This document shows positions 33,284 through 42,722 of a DNA stretch of 63,882 nt, piece after piece; position 1 is the stretch's first letter, and every line of letters begins with the position of its first letter. Source of the DNA: an uncultured Marvinbryantia sp. (GTDB taxonomy: Bacteria; Bacillota; Clostridia; Lachnospirales; Lachnospiraceae); assembly GCF_905201705.1 (NCBI RefSeq), contig NZ_CAJKOX010000026.1, positions 1 through 63,882 of the forward strand. The letters run 5' to 3'. The position numbers were made by a program, and so were the translations under genes. The notes beneath the pieces were generated by a model. The model saw nothing but the letters and a program-made list of their open reading frames with translations, was not told where the DNA came from and did no database searches.

Positions 33284-34773
33284 AGAAGGTTTTACTGGTA
33301 GACGATGAAGCGTATATTTTAGATCTGCTTACAAGGATGATCCCATGGGAATTTTACGGCTTTGAGGTGGCTGGAAAGGCGGAGAGCGCAGCGGAGGCGA
33401 TGCAGATATTTTATAATATTCATCCGGATGTGATTATCACAGATATCTGCATGGAGCACATATCCGGGATAGAATTTATTACCAGAATCCGTATGCAGGA
33501 TCCGGCGGTGAAAATCCTTATACTGAGCGCCTATGATAAATTTGAATATGCACAGAAGGCGCTGAAGCTGAACGTGGACGGCTATCTTTTAAAGCCGGTG
33601 AACCGGGAAGAGCTGATCCATACGTTATTGGAGCTGCAAAAGGAGATGGATCAGGGAGAAAGCTATCAGGTACAGCTGGATGAGCTGCAGAGCTCTCTGA
33701 ATTATTTTCAAAGAAAGTATTACGAGGAGCAGCTGCTGAAGCTGTACCAGGGAGCGGCAGAAGCGCTGCCGGACGAACTGCAGGGCGCAGATTACTGGTG
33801 TATATTGAGCGTTCTGGCGATCGTGAGAAATGAGATCGTTTTTTTGCAGCAGGATATTGAAAAAAATAAAGAGGTGATAAGCTATAGTCTGTTTGTCGGT
33901 GACGGACTGCTGGCAGTTTTTCTGCGTGCAAAGCAAAAGGAAAAGCTGGAGGAATGTCTGCAGCAGGTAGAGCGGACATATATCCGGGAGGGCACGCTGC
34001 TCTGTGGGAGAAGCTCGATCTCCAGGGGAAACCAGGCGGCGCTTTGCGTGGAAAGCAAAAGGGCACTGAACAGGCTTTTTTATACGCCGCAGTTTTATTT
34101 TGCAAAGTATATGGAGCGCGACAAGAAGAATATGGAGCGGATTCCGGTGAATGAGAGCCGCGAGCAGTTTCTGATCTGGCTGACTGCGCGCAGGGCAGAC
34201 GAATGCCGGACATTTCTGGAAAAATGGTTTGCGGATTGCGCGGCGGTACAGGAAGAGCGGGAAACTGTTCTGGAGACGGTAAAACAATATCTGCTCTGGA
34301 TGAAAGAGACGGCGCGCCCGGAGCGGGCGCCGGAATATGAAAAATTGATCGAGCGCTGCGACAGGGTATATCAACTGCAGGAGGCAAAAGAAATTGCGGA
34401 GGCGGGGCTTCGGCTGACTGAGGAGACGGAAGGCGCCGGAGGGAAAAGCAGGCTTTTAATAGAGCGGGCAAACGCATATATCCGGAAAAACTGCTGCCGG
34501 GAAACATTTTCGATAGAAGAGCTGGCGGAACATCTGCATATCTCAAAAAGCTACCTCTCGAAGGTGTATAAAGAGGAAACCGGGGAATCCGTGTGGAATT
34601 TTGTAATGCGGGTGCGGATAACAAAGGCGAAGGAGCTGCTGGTGAGCACGGACGCAACAAATTTTGCGATTGCGAAAGCAATCGGTTATACAAGCGAGTA
34701 TCATTTTTCACGGGCGTTCAGCAAGCTGGTAGGGGTATCTCCTTCTGTTTATAAAAAGATGTATCTGAAATAA
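33280..34773 (+). CDS. YesN-type response regulator (REC-AraC)
   Basis: A 497-residue regulator with an N-terminal receiver (VDDEAYILDLL; Asp in DVIITDICMEHISG near 55; LLKPVNREEL), a ~270-residue middle, and a C-terminal AraC domain (FSIEELAEHLHISKSYLSKV; IGYTSEYHFSRAFSKLVGVSPS). It should activate the ABC transporter and enzyme genes just downstream. The coupled kinase is upstream. Confidence 0.92.
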   Translation: MKKVLLVDDEAYILDLLTRMIPWEFYGFEVAGKAESAAEAMQIFYNIHPDVIITDICMEHISGIEFITRIRMQDPAVKILILSAYDKFEYAQKALKLNVDGYLLKPVNREELIHTLLELQKEMDQGESYQVQLDELQSSLNYFQRKYYEEQLLKLYQGAAEALPDELQGADYWCILSVLAIVRNEIVFLQQDIEKNKEVISYSLFVGDGLLAVFLRAKQKEKLEECLQQVERTYIREGTLLCGRSSISRGNQAALCVESKRALNRLFYTPQFYFAKYMERDKKNMERIPVNESREQFLIWLTARRADECRTFLEKWFADCAAVQEERETVLETVKQYLLWMKETARPERAPEYEKLIERCDRVYQLQEAKEIAEAGLRLTEETEGAGGKSRLLIERANAYIRKNCCRETFSIEELAEHLHISKSYLSKVYKEETGESVWNFVMRVRITKAKELLVSTDATNFAIAKAIGYTSEYHFSRAFSKLVGVSPSVYKKMYLK

Positions 34774-34855
34774 GAGAATTTGGTAAAAAATAAGATTTAA
34801 AAACATTTTATAAAAGGCACGCATTTTCTATACTCAGAAAAAGGGAGGTGGAAAA

Positions 34856-36757
34856 ATGAGTGCTTTTTTGATGGAAAATAAGAAGCTTTTGCTGGATGGG
34901 AGCGTAATTGCCTGTGTTGAGCAGAGAGACGGGGAATGGGAGGATACGTTTATCTGCATGGGAGAGAATATGTGGCTGTGGAATCGTACCTTTACGGTCA
35001 CAGACGCCAGGGAAAGCTGGGACGATTTTCCTATGGAATTTATCCTGCAGGGCGAGGTAGCATTTTATATGATTCCCGGTGTGAATTACAATGGAAATTT
35101 CTGGGGCGAGGGAAAAGAACCGAAGGGGCTTCTGGATGACGGTATTCCATGGCGCTTTGCAGGACATCGCAGCGGCGTGCGTGCGGGAATGTTTGCCCAG
35201 ACAAAGGAAGCTGCCGTCGGAATTTTTGCAGCGCAGGAAAATCCGATGGGATGCTCTATGGAAATGGAGCGCGCAGAGAAAAAAGGATTTTGCATGAGGC
35301 TGCATTTCCCGGAGCAGGAAGGGCCGAGAGTTTACTGCGCCAGAGACAGTTATGAAGCAGGGAAATATATGGAAACAACCTGTTTTTGCAAAAAAAATCT
35401 TGTTTTTTCGGCATGGATCGTTGTGAGAGAACCTCAAAAGCAGCATGATTATGCAGCGTTTTTAGACAAGGCGTGGGAGGTTTGCCGGGAAGAGGGCAGC
35501 GTGCGCCTGCTGACAGACGAACAGGTCTGGGAGCTTGGCATGGATTTTGCCAAAAACCGGCTCTATTTTGAAGAAGACGGATTTGCAGGCTTCTGTATGG
35601 GGCTGACCTGGAAGGATAAAGGCTGGGAGCAGAAAAGGGATTATCTGGAAATCGGCTGGGTGGGACAAAATGCGTCCCTGGCAGTATCGCTTCTTTATGA
35701 ATATGCGATTTTTGGGGAAAAGGAAGCGCTCCGGCGCGGGCTTTCTGTGCTGGACGTCTGGTGCGGCAGAGCGGCGCTGCCAAACGGGCTGTTCAGATGC
35801 CGCTTTGACCAGATCCGGAAATGGGGCGGACGTATTGACAATGATGAGGAGCGCAACGATGCGGCGAATCTCTATAGTGCGGTGACGGAGCTTTTGGAAG
35901 CTTATCATCTGCTCGCAGAGCTTGGAATAGAACGAAAGCTGTACCGAAAGACGGCGCTCGCTATTTGCTCCTTTGTGACGCAGCATCAGCTGGAAAGCGG
36001 AAAAATGGCAAAAGCGTGGTTTAACGATGGCAGAATTTCAGATGCGGAAGGAACCGTCGGATGTTATCTTGCCGAGGCGCTCTGCTTCGGCTGGAAGGAA
36101 TGCAAAAGCCGGGAATTTCTCAATGCTGCCAGAGCCGGATTTTCCTATTATTATAAAGAATTTGAAAAATATGGCTACACGACGGCGGGAGCGCTGGATA
36201 CCTGCTGCGTTGATAAAGAATCTGCAATTCCGCTTTTGCGGTGCGCGCTTGAGCTGTTTGAGATAACAGGGGAGAGGGAATATCTGGAAGCGGCAAAGCA
36301 GGTGAGCAGTTATCTTGCAAGCTGGCAGTACCATTATAATGTGCAGTATGGCGGGCATACGCTGCTCGGACAGATGGGCTATCGGACCAGAGGAGGCACG
36401 TCGGTATCGGTGCAGCATCACCATATAGACTGCTATGGGCTGGAATTTTACGAGGCATGGAAGAAGCTGGCAAAGTACACCGGAAAAGAAATCTGGCGTG
36501 AGCGCGCGGAGGCGCTCTGGGAGAATGCGCTTCAGAATATCTCAGACGGAACGCTGGTGATCAAAGGGCAGAAGCGTCCGAGGGGAAGCCAGGACGAGGG
36601 GATTCTGCAGACAAGGTGGCATACGAAAAGAGGGGAGTATTTTGGAGTTTCGGAGTGGCTGGTGGCGTGGAATACCGCTTTCCGCCTGAAAATCCTGCGA
36701 AAAGATTTTCTGGCAAGAAAAAGAGAAAAGAGCAAGGAGGAGAAGAGGATTTCATAA
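34856..36757 (+). CDS. Unassigned (alpha/alpha)6-type carbohydrate-active protein
   Basis: A 633-residue protein without signal peptide. The N-terminal ~210 residues are beta-rich. The C-terminal ~400 are helical with repeating aromatic-acidic motifs (DNDEERNDAANLYSAV; WYGHTL-like GGHTLLGQMGY; VSVQHHHIDCYGLEFYEAW), a layout typical of (alpha/alpha)6-barrel glycosidases, lyases and epimerases. No GH family could be assigned by eye. It opens the transporter operon under YesN control, so it likely processes the imported glycoside in the cytoplasm. Candidate catalytic residues are the acids in the DNDEE and HHHIDC segments. Ribosome site GGGAGGTG. Confidence 0.6.
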   Translation: MSAFLMENKKLLLDGSVIACVEQRDGEWEDTFICMGENMWLWNRTFTVTDARESWDDFPMEFILQGEVAFYMIPGVNYNGNFWGEGKEPKGLLDDGIPWRFAGHRSGVRAGMFAQTKEAAVGIFAAQENPMGCSMEMERAEKKGFCMRLHFPEQEGPRVYCARDSYEAGKYMETTCFCKKNLVFSAWIVVREPQKQHDYAAFLDKAWEVCREEGSVRLLTDEQVWELGMDFAKNRLYFEEDGFAGFCMGLTWKDKGWEQKRDYLEIGWVGQNASLAVSLLYEYAIFGEKEALRRGLSVLDVWCGRAALPNGLFRCRFDQIRKWGGRIDNDEERNDAANLYSAVTELLEAYHLLAELGIERKLYRKTALAICSFVTQHQLESGKMAKAWFNDGRISDAEGTVGCYLAEALCFGWKECKSREFLNAARAGFSYYYKEFEKYGYTTAGALDTCCVDKESAIPLLRCALELFEITGEREYLEAAKQVSSYLASWQYHYNVQYGGHTLLGQMGYRTRGGTSVSVQHHHIDCYGLEFYEAWKKLAKYTGKEIWRERAEALWENALQNISDGTLVIKGQKRPRGSQDEGILQTRWHTKRGEYFGVSEWLVAWNTAFRLKILRKDFLARKREKSKEEKRIS

Positions 36758-36846
36758 AGATTGATTTTCTGCGTCATTTCAGCGGGAAGAAGAAACTGTT
36801 AAAATTATGATACCAAAAATCAAACAGAAGAAAGAGAGGTAAGACT

Positions 36847-38091
36847 ATGAAAAAGAAGGTATTTGCACTGGCTGTACTGGCGGCTGTGACCGCGGCGATG
36901 ACAGGGGGAGTGCAGGCGGAGGAGGAGCTGCAGGACTGTACACTGACATTTTTATCCTGGTATCCGCAGGAGAAGTATCAGCCGATCCTGGACGCTTTTT
37001 CGCAGGAGTATCCGGGAATTGAGATTGAATTCCAGTATGCGGCGCCGGTGGCGGATTATCTGGAAAAAATGCAGGTTTTGACATCGACAGGAGAGGTCCC
37101 GGATATTTTCTATATTGCGGCGGAAAATAAGACGGAAATGATTGAGAACGGGTACTGCATGGACATTTCCGGGACAGAAGCAGTTGCAAAGCTTGTGGAG
37201 GCAAACAGGAATACTTACGAAGCGGACGGAAAATATTATGGGTTTGCTCCGACGACATGGGTGGGCGGTTATTTCTACAATAAAGATATTTTCCAGGAGC
37301 TTGGCCTTACGGAGCCGCAGACCTGGGAAGAATTTTTAAATGTCTGCAAGACCCTTCAGGAAAACGGGACAAGACCGATCATCGAGCGCGGAGAATGGTT
37401 CTGGGACAGCTTTTTGGGACCGTTCATGAATGATTATCTGGTGGATGACATGGATTATCACAAAGAAGTAATTGAAGGAAGCAAGACCTTTGCAGATGGA
37501 TGGGGTCCTTATATTCAGAAATGGTACGATGATCTGATCGTTCCGGGATATGTGGGCGAGGATCTGGTGAGTGTCAGCTCACAGGAATTTTTCAGCGAGT
37601 TTGCGACCGGAAATGCCGGTCTGCTGGCGGGACATGCCGGACACCTTCTGGAGGTGCAGAAGCTGGAGCCGGAGTTTGAGATCGGATTCTTCCCGATGCC
37701 CGGGACGGAAGAGGGAATAAAGATTGTATATGGAGCGGTAGACTGCGCAGTGGCGATCAGCTCGGCGACAGAGCATCAGAAGGAGGCAGAGGCGTTTTTA
37801 AACTTTATTGCCAGAGATGATATTGTACAGCTTTACCAGGATATGAATGGCTATGTTATCGGCATGGAAGGAATTGAATCGGATGTGGATCCGATCCTGA
37901 AGGACGTGGCGCAGCGGTATTCTGACGGGGAGATCGGCGTCTATATCCCACAGGGAAACTGGGATGCTTACGGCACCGGGCTTCAGCAGCAGATGATCGC
38001 ATCCAGCCAGGAATTACTGCTTGGAGATATCGACTGTGATACCTTTATCCAGAATATGCAGGATAAGCTGGAAGAATTGAAAGACGAGTAA
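36847..38091 (+). CDS. ABC transporter sugar-binding protein (no lipobox)
   Basis: A 414-residue family-1 solute-binding protein: DCTLTFLSWYPQEKYQPILDAF at the start of the mature part, the hinge VGGYFYNKDIFQELGL, and GSVDC-like VYGAVDCAVAISS. The signal peptide (residues 1-24, ending GGVQA before EEE) has no cysteine at the cleavage site. Binding proteins in Firmicutes are usually lipoproteins, so retention of this one is unexplained. It is followed by a hairpin and the two permeases; no ATPase gene is present, so a shared MsmX-type ATPase is expected. Confidence 0.9.
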   Translation: MKKKVFALAVLAAVTAAMTGGVQAEEELQDCTLTFLSWYPQEKYQPILDAFSQEYPGIEIEFQYAAPVADYLEKMQVLTSTGEVPDIFYIAAENKTEMIENGYCMDISGTEAVAKLVEANRNTYEADGKYYGFAPTTWVGGYFYNKDIFQELGLTEPQTWEEFLNVCKTLQENGTRPIIERGEWFWDSFLGPFMNDYLVDDMDYHKEVIEGSKTFADGWGPYIQKWYDDLIVPGYVGEDLVSVSSQEFFSEFATGNAGLLAGHAGHLLEVQKLEPEFEIGFFPMPGTEEGIKIVYGAVDCAVAISSATEHQKEAEAFLNFIARDDIVQLYQDMNGYVIGMEGIESDVDPILKDVAQRYSDGEIGVYIPQGNWDAYGTGLQQQMIASSQELLLGDIDCDTFIQNMQDKLEELKDE

Positions 38092-38100
38092 GGGAAGAAA

Positions 38101-38132
38101 CGGCGTGCGCCCTCAGGCGGGAGTGTACGCCG
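38101..38132 (+). other. RNA hairpin between binding protein and permease genes
   Basis: CGGCGT and ACGCCG close a stem with an inner CCC-TCAGGC-GGG hairpin; there is no T-run. Such hairpins stabilise the upstream message and raise the binding-protein level relative to the permeases. Confidence 0.6.
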
Positions 38133-38154
38133 CTTCCGATAAGAGAGGTGTTTT

Positions 38155-39036
38155 ATGTTAAATCCCAGGTTTTTTAAAAAATTTGCTCCCTTTATTATCG
38201 GAGCATTTCTGCTATATACGGCCCTGCTGATTGTACCGATCATCCTGAGCTTTGCCTATTCGTTTACGAACTGGGATGGCTATTCGAAGAATGTTGACTT
38301 TGTGGGATTAAAGAATTACCTGAAAATTTTTCAGTCGGCGTCAATGCTCGCTGCATTAAAGAATTCATTTGTGTTTTGTTTTTTTAACGTGCTGATCATC
38401 ACGCCGGCTGCTATTTTACTGTCGCTGGTGTTTAATGCAAAGTTTCCGGCGAGAAATTTTGTCCGCTCTGCATTTTTTTTTACATCCGTACCAAGCGTGT
38501 TGATCGTCGGCTATATTTTCCAGCTGTTTTTCGGACCGACGGAGAATGGAGTTATCAACGCGTTGCTTGGAAAGATCGGGATAGAGCCTGTGCGATGGCT
38601 TTCCGCAGGTATTCTGCCGATGGTTTCCGTGATCGCGGCGAATGTCTGGCGCCTTACAGGATGGCATGCCTGTGTTTATCTGGCACGGCTGCAGGGAATC
38701 TCGGAGGAGTATTATGAGGCTGCAAAAATAGACGGAGCCTCCGGGTGGAATATGTTCCGATATATTACGCTGCCGCTGCTGACGCCGGCGATTTCCATTA
38801 GCACCATGCTGATCATCATTGACGGACTGAAGATTTACGCGCTGCCGTATTCCTTTACCGGAGGCGGTCCGGGATATAAGACAACATTTATGACGCAGCT
38901 GATTATCAAAACGGGTATCGGGGAGAAAAAGGTAGGCAGATCGTCTGCAATGGCAGTGGTATTTTTTGTTATTATTATGGCAGTATCTCTGCTGCAGCTT
39001 TATATTTCGAGAAAGCGGGAGGATGAGGTATGCTGA
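38155..39036 (+). CDS. ABC sugar permease, MalF-like
   Basis: A 293-residue permease with six membrane segments. The cytoplasmic EAA loop is YYEAAKIDGASGWNMFRYITLPLL near 190, the ATPase contact. N-terminal PFIIGAFLLYTALLIVPIILSF is the family's first helix. It overlaps the second permease by 7 bp. Confidence 0.92.
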   Translation: MLNPRFFKKFAPFIIGAFLLYTALLIVPIILSFAYSFTNWDGYSKNVDFVGLKNYLKIFQSASMLAALKNSFVFCFFNVLIITPAAILLSLVFNAKFPARNFVRSAFFFTSVPSVLIVGYIFQLFFGPTENGVINALLGKIGIEPVRWLSAGILPMVSVIAANVWRLTGWHACVYLARLQGISEEYYEAAKIDGASGWNMFRYITLPLLTPAISISTMLIIIDGLKIYALPYSFTGGGPGYKTTFMTQLIIKTGIGEKKVGRSSAMAVVFFVIIMAVSLLQLYISRKREDEVC

Positions 39037-39857
39037 AAAAAAGGAAAATAACAGGGCTCATACTTCAAGTGCTTTTGCTTGCATTTACGTTAGTTTATTT
39101 AAGCCCGATCATTTATATGGTGCTGAATTCTCTGAAACCGTACAGCCAGATGCTGAGAGAACCGTGGGCGCTGCCGGAGAGCTTGTTTTTGGATAATTAT
39201 ATCAAAGCCTTTGGTCAGATGCAGTTCTGGACCTCCCTGGGCAATTCCATTGTGATCACAGCGTCTTCGGTATTTCTGATCGTTATACTGGGCGTGCTGG
39301 CGGCTTATCCGCTGTCACGGTTCCGAAACAGGCTGACCGGATTTCTGTCGGTATACTTTCTGGTGGGATATATGGTGCCGACACAGGTGCTGATCGTACA
39401 GATTTTTTCTGTGATGAAGGTATTTCATCTGATCAATACAAAAACGGGGCTGATCCTTGTTTATTCGGCGAGCGTGTCCTTTGCGATTTTTATGTACCAG
39501 GGTTTTATCCGCGCACTGCCCATTGATATGGAGGAATCAGCTCTGATCGACGGGGCAAATCCCTGGCAGCTGTTCTGGAATGTGGTGTTTCCGATGATCA
39601 AACCGGTGACCGCTACAATTGTTATTTTTCAGACGATGTGGATATGGAATGATTTCACGCTGTCCAGTCTGCTGTTAAGCTCCCGGGATCAGATGACACT
39701 TTTGCTTGAGCTGAATCTCTGCGTAGGAGAATTTAACCTGGACTGGTCCGTGATGCTGGCGATCATGTGTATCGTGATGCTTCCGATGGTGATTTTTTAT
39801 TTGCTGATGCAGAAGCAGATCATCGCAGGCATGACGAGCGGAGCCGTGAAAGGATAG
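39030..39857 (+). CDS. ABC sugar permease, MalG-like
   Basis: A 275-residue permease with six membrane segments, and the EAA loop MEESALIDGANPWQLFWNVVFPMI near 169. The conserved Pro-rich first helix FTLVYLSPIIYMVLNSLKP is present. The galactonate dehydratase-like gene follows 18 bp later. Confidence 0.92.
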   Translation: MLKKRKITGLILQVLLLAFTLVYLSPIIYMVLNSLKPYSQMLREPWALPESLFLDNYIKAFGQMQFWTSLGNSIVITASSVFLIVILGVLAAYPLSRFRNRLTGFLSVYFLVGYMVPTQVLIVQIFSVMKVFHLINTKTGLILVYSASVSFAIFMYQGFIRALPIDMEESALIDGANPWQLFWNVVFPMIKPVTATIVIFQTMWIWNDFTLSSLLLSSRDQMTLLLELNLCVGEFNLDWSVMLAIMCIVMLPMVIFYLLMQKQIIAGMTSGAVKG

Positions 39858-39875
39858 GGAAAAAGGGAGGCAGAA

Positions 39876-41024
39876 ATGAAGATAGCAAGAGTAAATATGT
39901 ATCTTGTCAGGCCACGATGGGGGTTTGTGGAAATTACAACGGATGACGGGTTCAGCGGATGGGGCGAAGCGGTTCTGGAGGGACATACGGAAACGGTCCT
40001 TGCCTGTGTGGAGGAAATGCTGGATTATCTGATCGGTGCGGACGCGCGGAAAATAGAGGATATCTGGAACGTTTTGTACCGCGCAGGCTTTTATCGGGGA
40101 GGCGGCGTGATGATGAGCGCTCTTGCCGGGATCGATCAGGCGCTCTGGGATATCAAAGGGAAATATTACGATGCGCCGGTGTATGAGCTGCTTGGCGGCT
40201 CCTGCCGTGACAAGGTGCGCGTCTATTCCTGGATCGGCGGGGACCGCCCTTCGGATGTCGGGAATGCTGCGAAGAAAAAAAAGGACGAGGGTTTTTCTGC
40301 GATAAAGATGAATGCGACTGAGGAGCTGCAGATGATAGACAGCTATGAAAAGATTGATGCAGTCTGCGAGCGTGTGGCGGCGATCCGGGAGACATGCGGG
40401 AAATACTTTGGCATTGCGATTGATTTCCATGGCAGAGTTCATAAACCGATGGCAAAAATTCTCGCAAAGAAGCTGGAGGAATTTCAACCGATGTTTCTGG
40501 AAGAACCGGTGCTGTGCGAACATATGGAATGCTTTAAGGAGATCGCTGCCTGCTGCAATATTCCGATCGCGACGGGAGAACGGTTATATACCAGATATGA
40601 TTTCAAACGGCTGCTGACGGCAGGCGGAGTGGATATCATCCAGCCTGATCTGTCACATGCCGGCGGGATCACAGAGGTGAAAAAGATTGGCGCGATGGCG
40701 GAAGCCTACGATGTGGCGCTGGCGCCGCACTGCCCTCTGGGACCGATCGCGCTGGCGTCCTGCCTGCAGGTCGATGCAGTCAGCTATAATGGCGTGCTTC
40801 AGGAGCAGAGTATCGGGATCCACTACAACGTCGGGAAGAGTGTTCTGGATTATATCGATAATAAGGAGGATTTCAGATTTGTCGGCGGTTTTGTAAACCT
40901 TCCGGTGAAAGCCGGGCTTGGCGTGCAGGTAAACAAAGCGCTGGTGATAGAAGAAAACGAAAATCCGCATCGCTGGAAAAATCCGGTATGGAGACACCGG
41001 GATGGTTCTGTCGCGGAGTGGTGA
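39876..41024 (+). CDS. dgoD: D-galactonate dehydratase-like enolase-superfamily enzyme
   Basis: A 382-residue member of the mandelate racemase/muconate lactonizing group. It matches DgoD along its length from memory: YRAGFYRGGGVMMSALAGID, IAIDFHGRVHKPMAK (metal Asp, catalytic His), FLEEPVLCEH (metal Glu), TGERLYTRYDFK (metal Glu), IQPDLSHAGGI, and ALAPHCPLGPIALASC (catalytic His). It should dehydrate D-galactonate to 2-keto-3-deoxy-galactonate. No KDGal kinase or aldolase gene is in the window. It ends the transporter operon. Confidence 0.85.
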   Translation: MKIARVNMYLVRPRWGFVEITTDDGFSGWGEAVLEGHTETVLACVEEMLDYLIGADARKIEDIWNVLYRAGFYRGGGVMMSALAGIDQALWDIKGKYYDAPVYELLGGSCRDKVRVYSWIGGDRPSDVGNAAKKKKDEGFSAIKMNATEELQMIDSYEKIDAVCERVAAIRETCGKYFGIAIDFHGRVHKPMAKILAKKLEEFQPMFLEEPVLCEHMECFKEIAACCNIPIATGERLYTRYDFKRLLTAGGVDIIQPDLSHAGGITEVKKIGAMAEAYDVALAPHCPLGPIALASCLQVDAVSYNGVLQEQSIGIHYNVGKSVLDYIDNKEDFRFVGGFVNLPVKAGLGVQVNKALVIEENENPHRWKNPVWRHRDGSVAEW

Positions 41025-41029
41025 GACGC

Positions 41030-41055
41030 GGGGCTGGCAGTTATCTGCCAGCCCC
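41030..41055 (+). terminator. Hairpin terminator after the dgoD-like gene
   Basis: A perfect 10-bp stem, GGGGCTGGCA and TGCCAGCCCC, with loop GTTATC. The T-run (ATTTTC) begins only 7 nt later, so termination may be partial, or the hairpin may mainly protect the 3' end. Confidence 0.65.
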
Positions 41056-41062
41056 ATCTGAT

Positions 41063-41205
41063 TTTCGGCATCGTCCGGTCTTTCGGCATTGCCCTGTCTT
41101 TCGACGCTGCCCGGTCTTTCGGCATTGCCCTGTCTTTCGACGCTGCCCGGTCTTTCGGCATTGCCGATCTTTTGGCGCTGCCCTGTCTTTTACTGCTGCC
41201 GGATG
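41063..41205. repeat. 18-bp tandem repeat, eight units
   Basis: Eight head-to-tail units of 18 bp (one of 17) alternate between TTTCGGCATTGCCCTGTC and TTTCGACGCTGCCCGGTC, the last two being divergent. The eighth unit overlaps the stop codon and last codons of the minus-strand anti-sigma gene, so the array seems to have grown from that gene's 3' end. There is no spacer diversity, which excludes CRISPR. Confidence 0.85.
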
Positions 41206-42722
41206 TCCACATATCTCTGCGCTTCTGTTCCCTGATAGTCGTCGCCCCAAATTGCGTTCAGGTCCACAAACAGATAGGGCAGTTCGTCAGCGTTGACAAT
41301 ATATGCGGTATGGATAGTGACCGTTTCCTGCGGCTTCAGCTCCGTGATGTAGTTGCCGCCGTGCATTCCGTCTCCGCCGTGCGGATCGAAGTAGCCTGCT
41401 TCGAAGCTGGCTGCGCCCGTAGAATTTGCATAGTCGCAGGAGAGACCGCCGCGAAGCTGTGCGTCTGCATTATACATTTCTGCGCGGTCGGCGTAAAGAA
41501 GATAGCCGTCATTTTTTTCGGCGATACCGCAGAGATCGATCCGGAAGCAGATATTTTTCAGAGTTTCGGAACCGTTGTTTGTGTATGTGATGGTTGTGTA
41601 AACAAGCTTCTGCGCAATCGTCTCCGTTTCCACAATCTCATCCAGTGCGTTGACGCCGTCCTGGCGGCGCAGGTACGTAATCTCGGCGGGCAGCAGATTT
41701 CCGTTTTCATCGGTGATATCCGCCCAGTGGTCCGGGATATATTCCGGCCGATCAAGAAGCGTCAGATTATCGGAAATCTGCACGTCCGTCACCACTGCGG
41801 TGATATCGTTTGTCACATCATGCTGCTTCTGCGGCGTGTCCGCGCCCATTGGGACGGAGACGGCGTCGCCGATATCGTGCATCGCTTCGATTTCTTCCGC
41901 TGTAAAGCGAGTCTGCGGCTGATAATCGTTTGTTTCCCTGGCGGGCAGCAGGCTGCAGAAAAAGCGGATCGCAGACTCTAATGGGGATTCCATGGATTTT
42001 GCTGCTTCGTTAGCGCTATCAGGAGAAACGGCATCTGCCGCGGCTGGCGTGACATTTTCGAGCACTTTCACGAGCGTTTCCTTTGAAAGCTCCGGGGCGG
42101 CGTAAACCTCCAGAACAGTTTCCGCCTCCGGGCAGAGCATGTAAACCTTTGTTTGCGCCTCGGCATCGGCGCTGCGCTGAATTGTCAGATACACTGCCGC
42201 ACGACCGTTAATTTCCAGCTCTTCACTGAAGGTAACATATTGCTCGGACAATGCAAGGCTTTCCGCGGAGGTATCTGACTTTAGCGGATGCCGGATAATG
42301 GTCATTGCCCAGGAGGAATCTGCAAAGGAGAGCTTGAAGCCGTTCGGCTCCAAAAACATATCCTCCGGGATGTAGCCAAACTGCAGCCAGGCAGTCGCTG
42401 TGCTTTCTGCACTGGCATTTGTATCACCGTTGGTTCCGGTCCCCTCGACGTGGATCGTCCGCCCGTAAGCGCCCTCATTTTCCATATATAACTGATAGAG
42501 CTGGATTCCGGCAAAGGAAACGGTACCGAGAAGCAGCGCGGCGGCAAAAATTAAAAGCGGCAGTCTGCGCCGACGGCTTCTGCGGCGCGGAGAAAAAGCG
42601 GTTTTTTTATTATCCATCTGTCGTGCGACCTCCTGCCCGATCATGCTGCGGATTTCCGGCGGCGTCTGCGGAAAGCTCTTATTCAATTCCTGCTTCAGAC
42701 TATCGTAACACATATGTTTCAT
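41190..42722 (-). CDS. Anti-sigma-type membrane protein with large extracellular domain
   Basis: The 510-residue protein has a short N-terminal cytoplasmic part (~50 residues) ending in a basic cluster, one membrane segment (LPLLIFAAALLLGTVSFAGI), and ~440 extracellular residues without a family I can name. Position and layout match the anti-sigma partner of the ECF factor encoded just upstream. ATG 42722 overlaps the sigma gene by 23 bp; ATG 42713 is also possible. The protein would sequester the sigma factor until an envelope signal is sensed. Its 3' end runs into the 18-bp array. Confidence 0.75.
   Translation of the reverse strand: MKHMCYDSLKQELNKSFPQTPPEIRSMIGQEVARQMDNKKTAFSPRRRSRRRRLPLLIFAAALLLGTVSFAGIQLYQLYMENEGAYGRTIHVEGTGTNGDTNASAESTATAWLQFGYIPEDMFLEPNGFKLSFADSSWAMTIIRHPLKSDTSAESLALSEQYVTFSEELEINGRAAVYLTIQRSADAEAQTKVYMLCPEAETVLEVYAAPELSKETLVKVLENVTPAAADAVSPDSANEAAKSMESPLESAIRFFCSLLPARETNDYQPQTRFTAEEIEAMHDIGDAVSVPMGADTPQKQHDVTNDITAVVTDVQISDNLTLLDRPEYIPDHWADITDENGNLLPAEITYLRRQDGVNALDEIVETETIAQKLVYTTITYTNNGSETLKNICFRIDLCGIAEKNDGYLLYADRAEMYNADAQLRGGLSCDYANSTGAASFEAGYFDPHGGDGMHGGNYITELKPQETVTIHTAYIVNADELPYLFVDLNAIWGDDYQGTEAQRYVDIRQQ

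Noticed and set aside
41063..41205. CRISPR array
   Set aside because: Units are contiguous without unique spacers, 18 bp is too short, and there are no cas genes.
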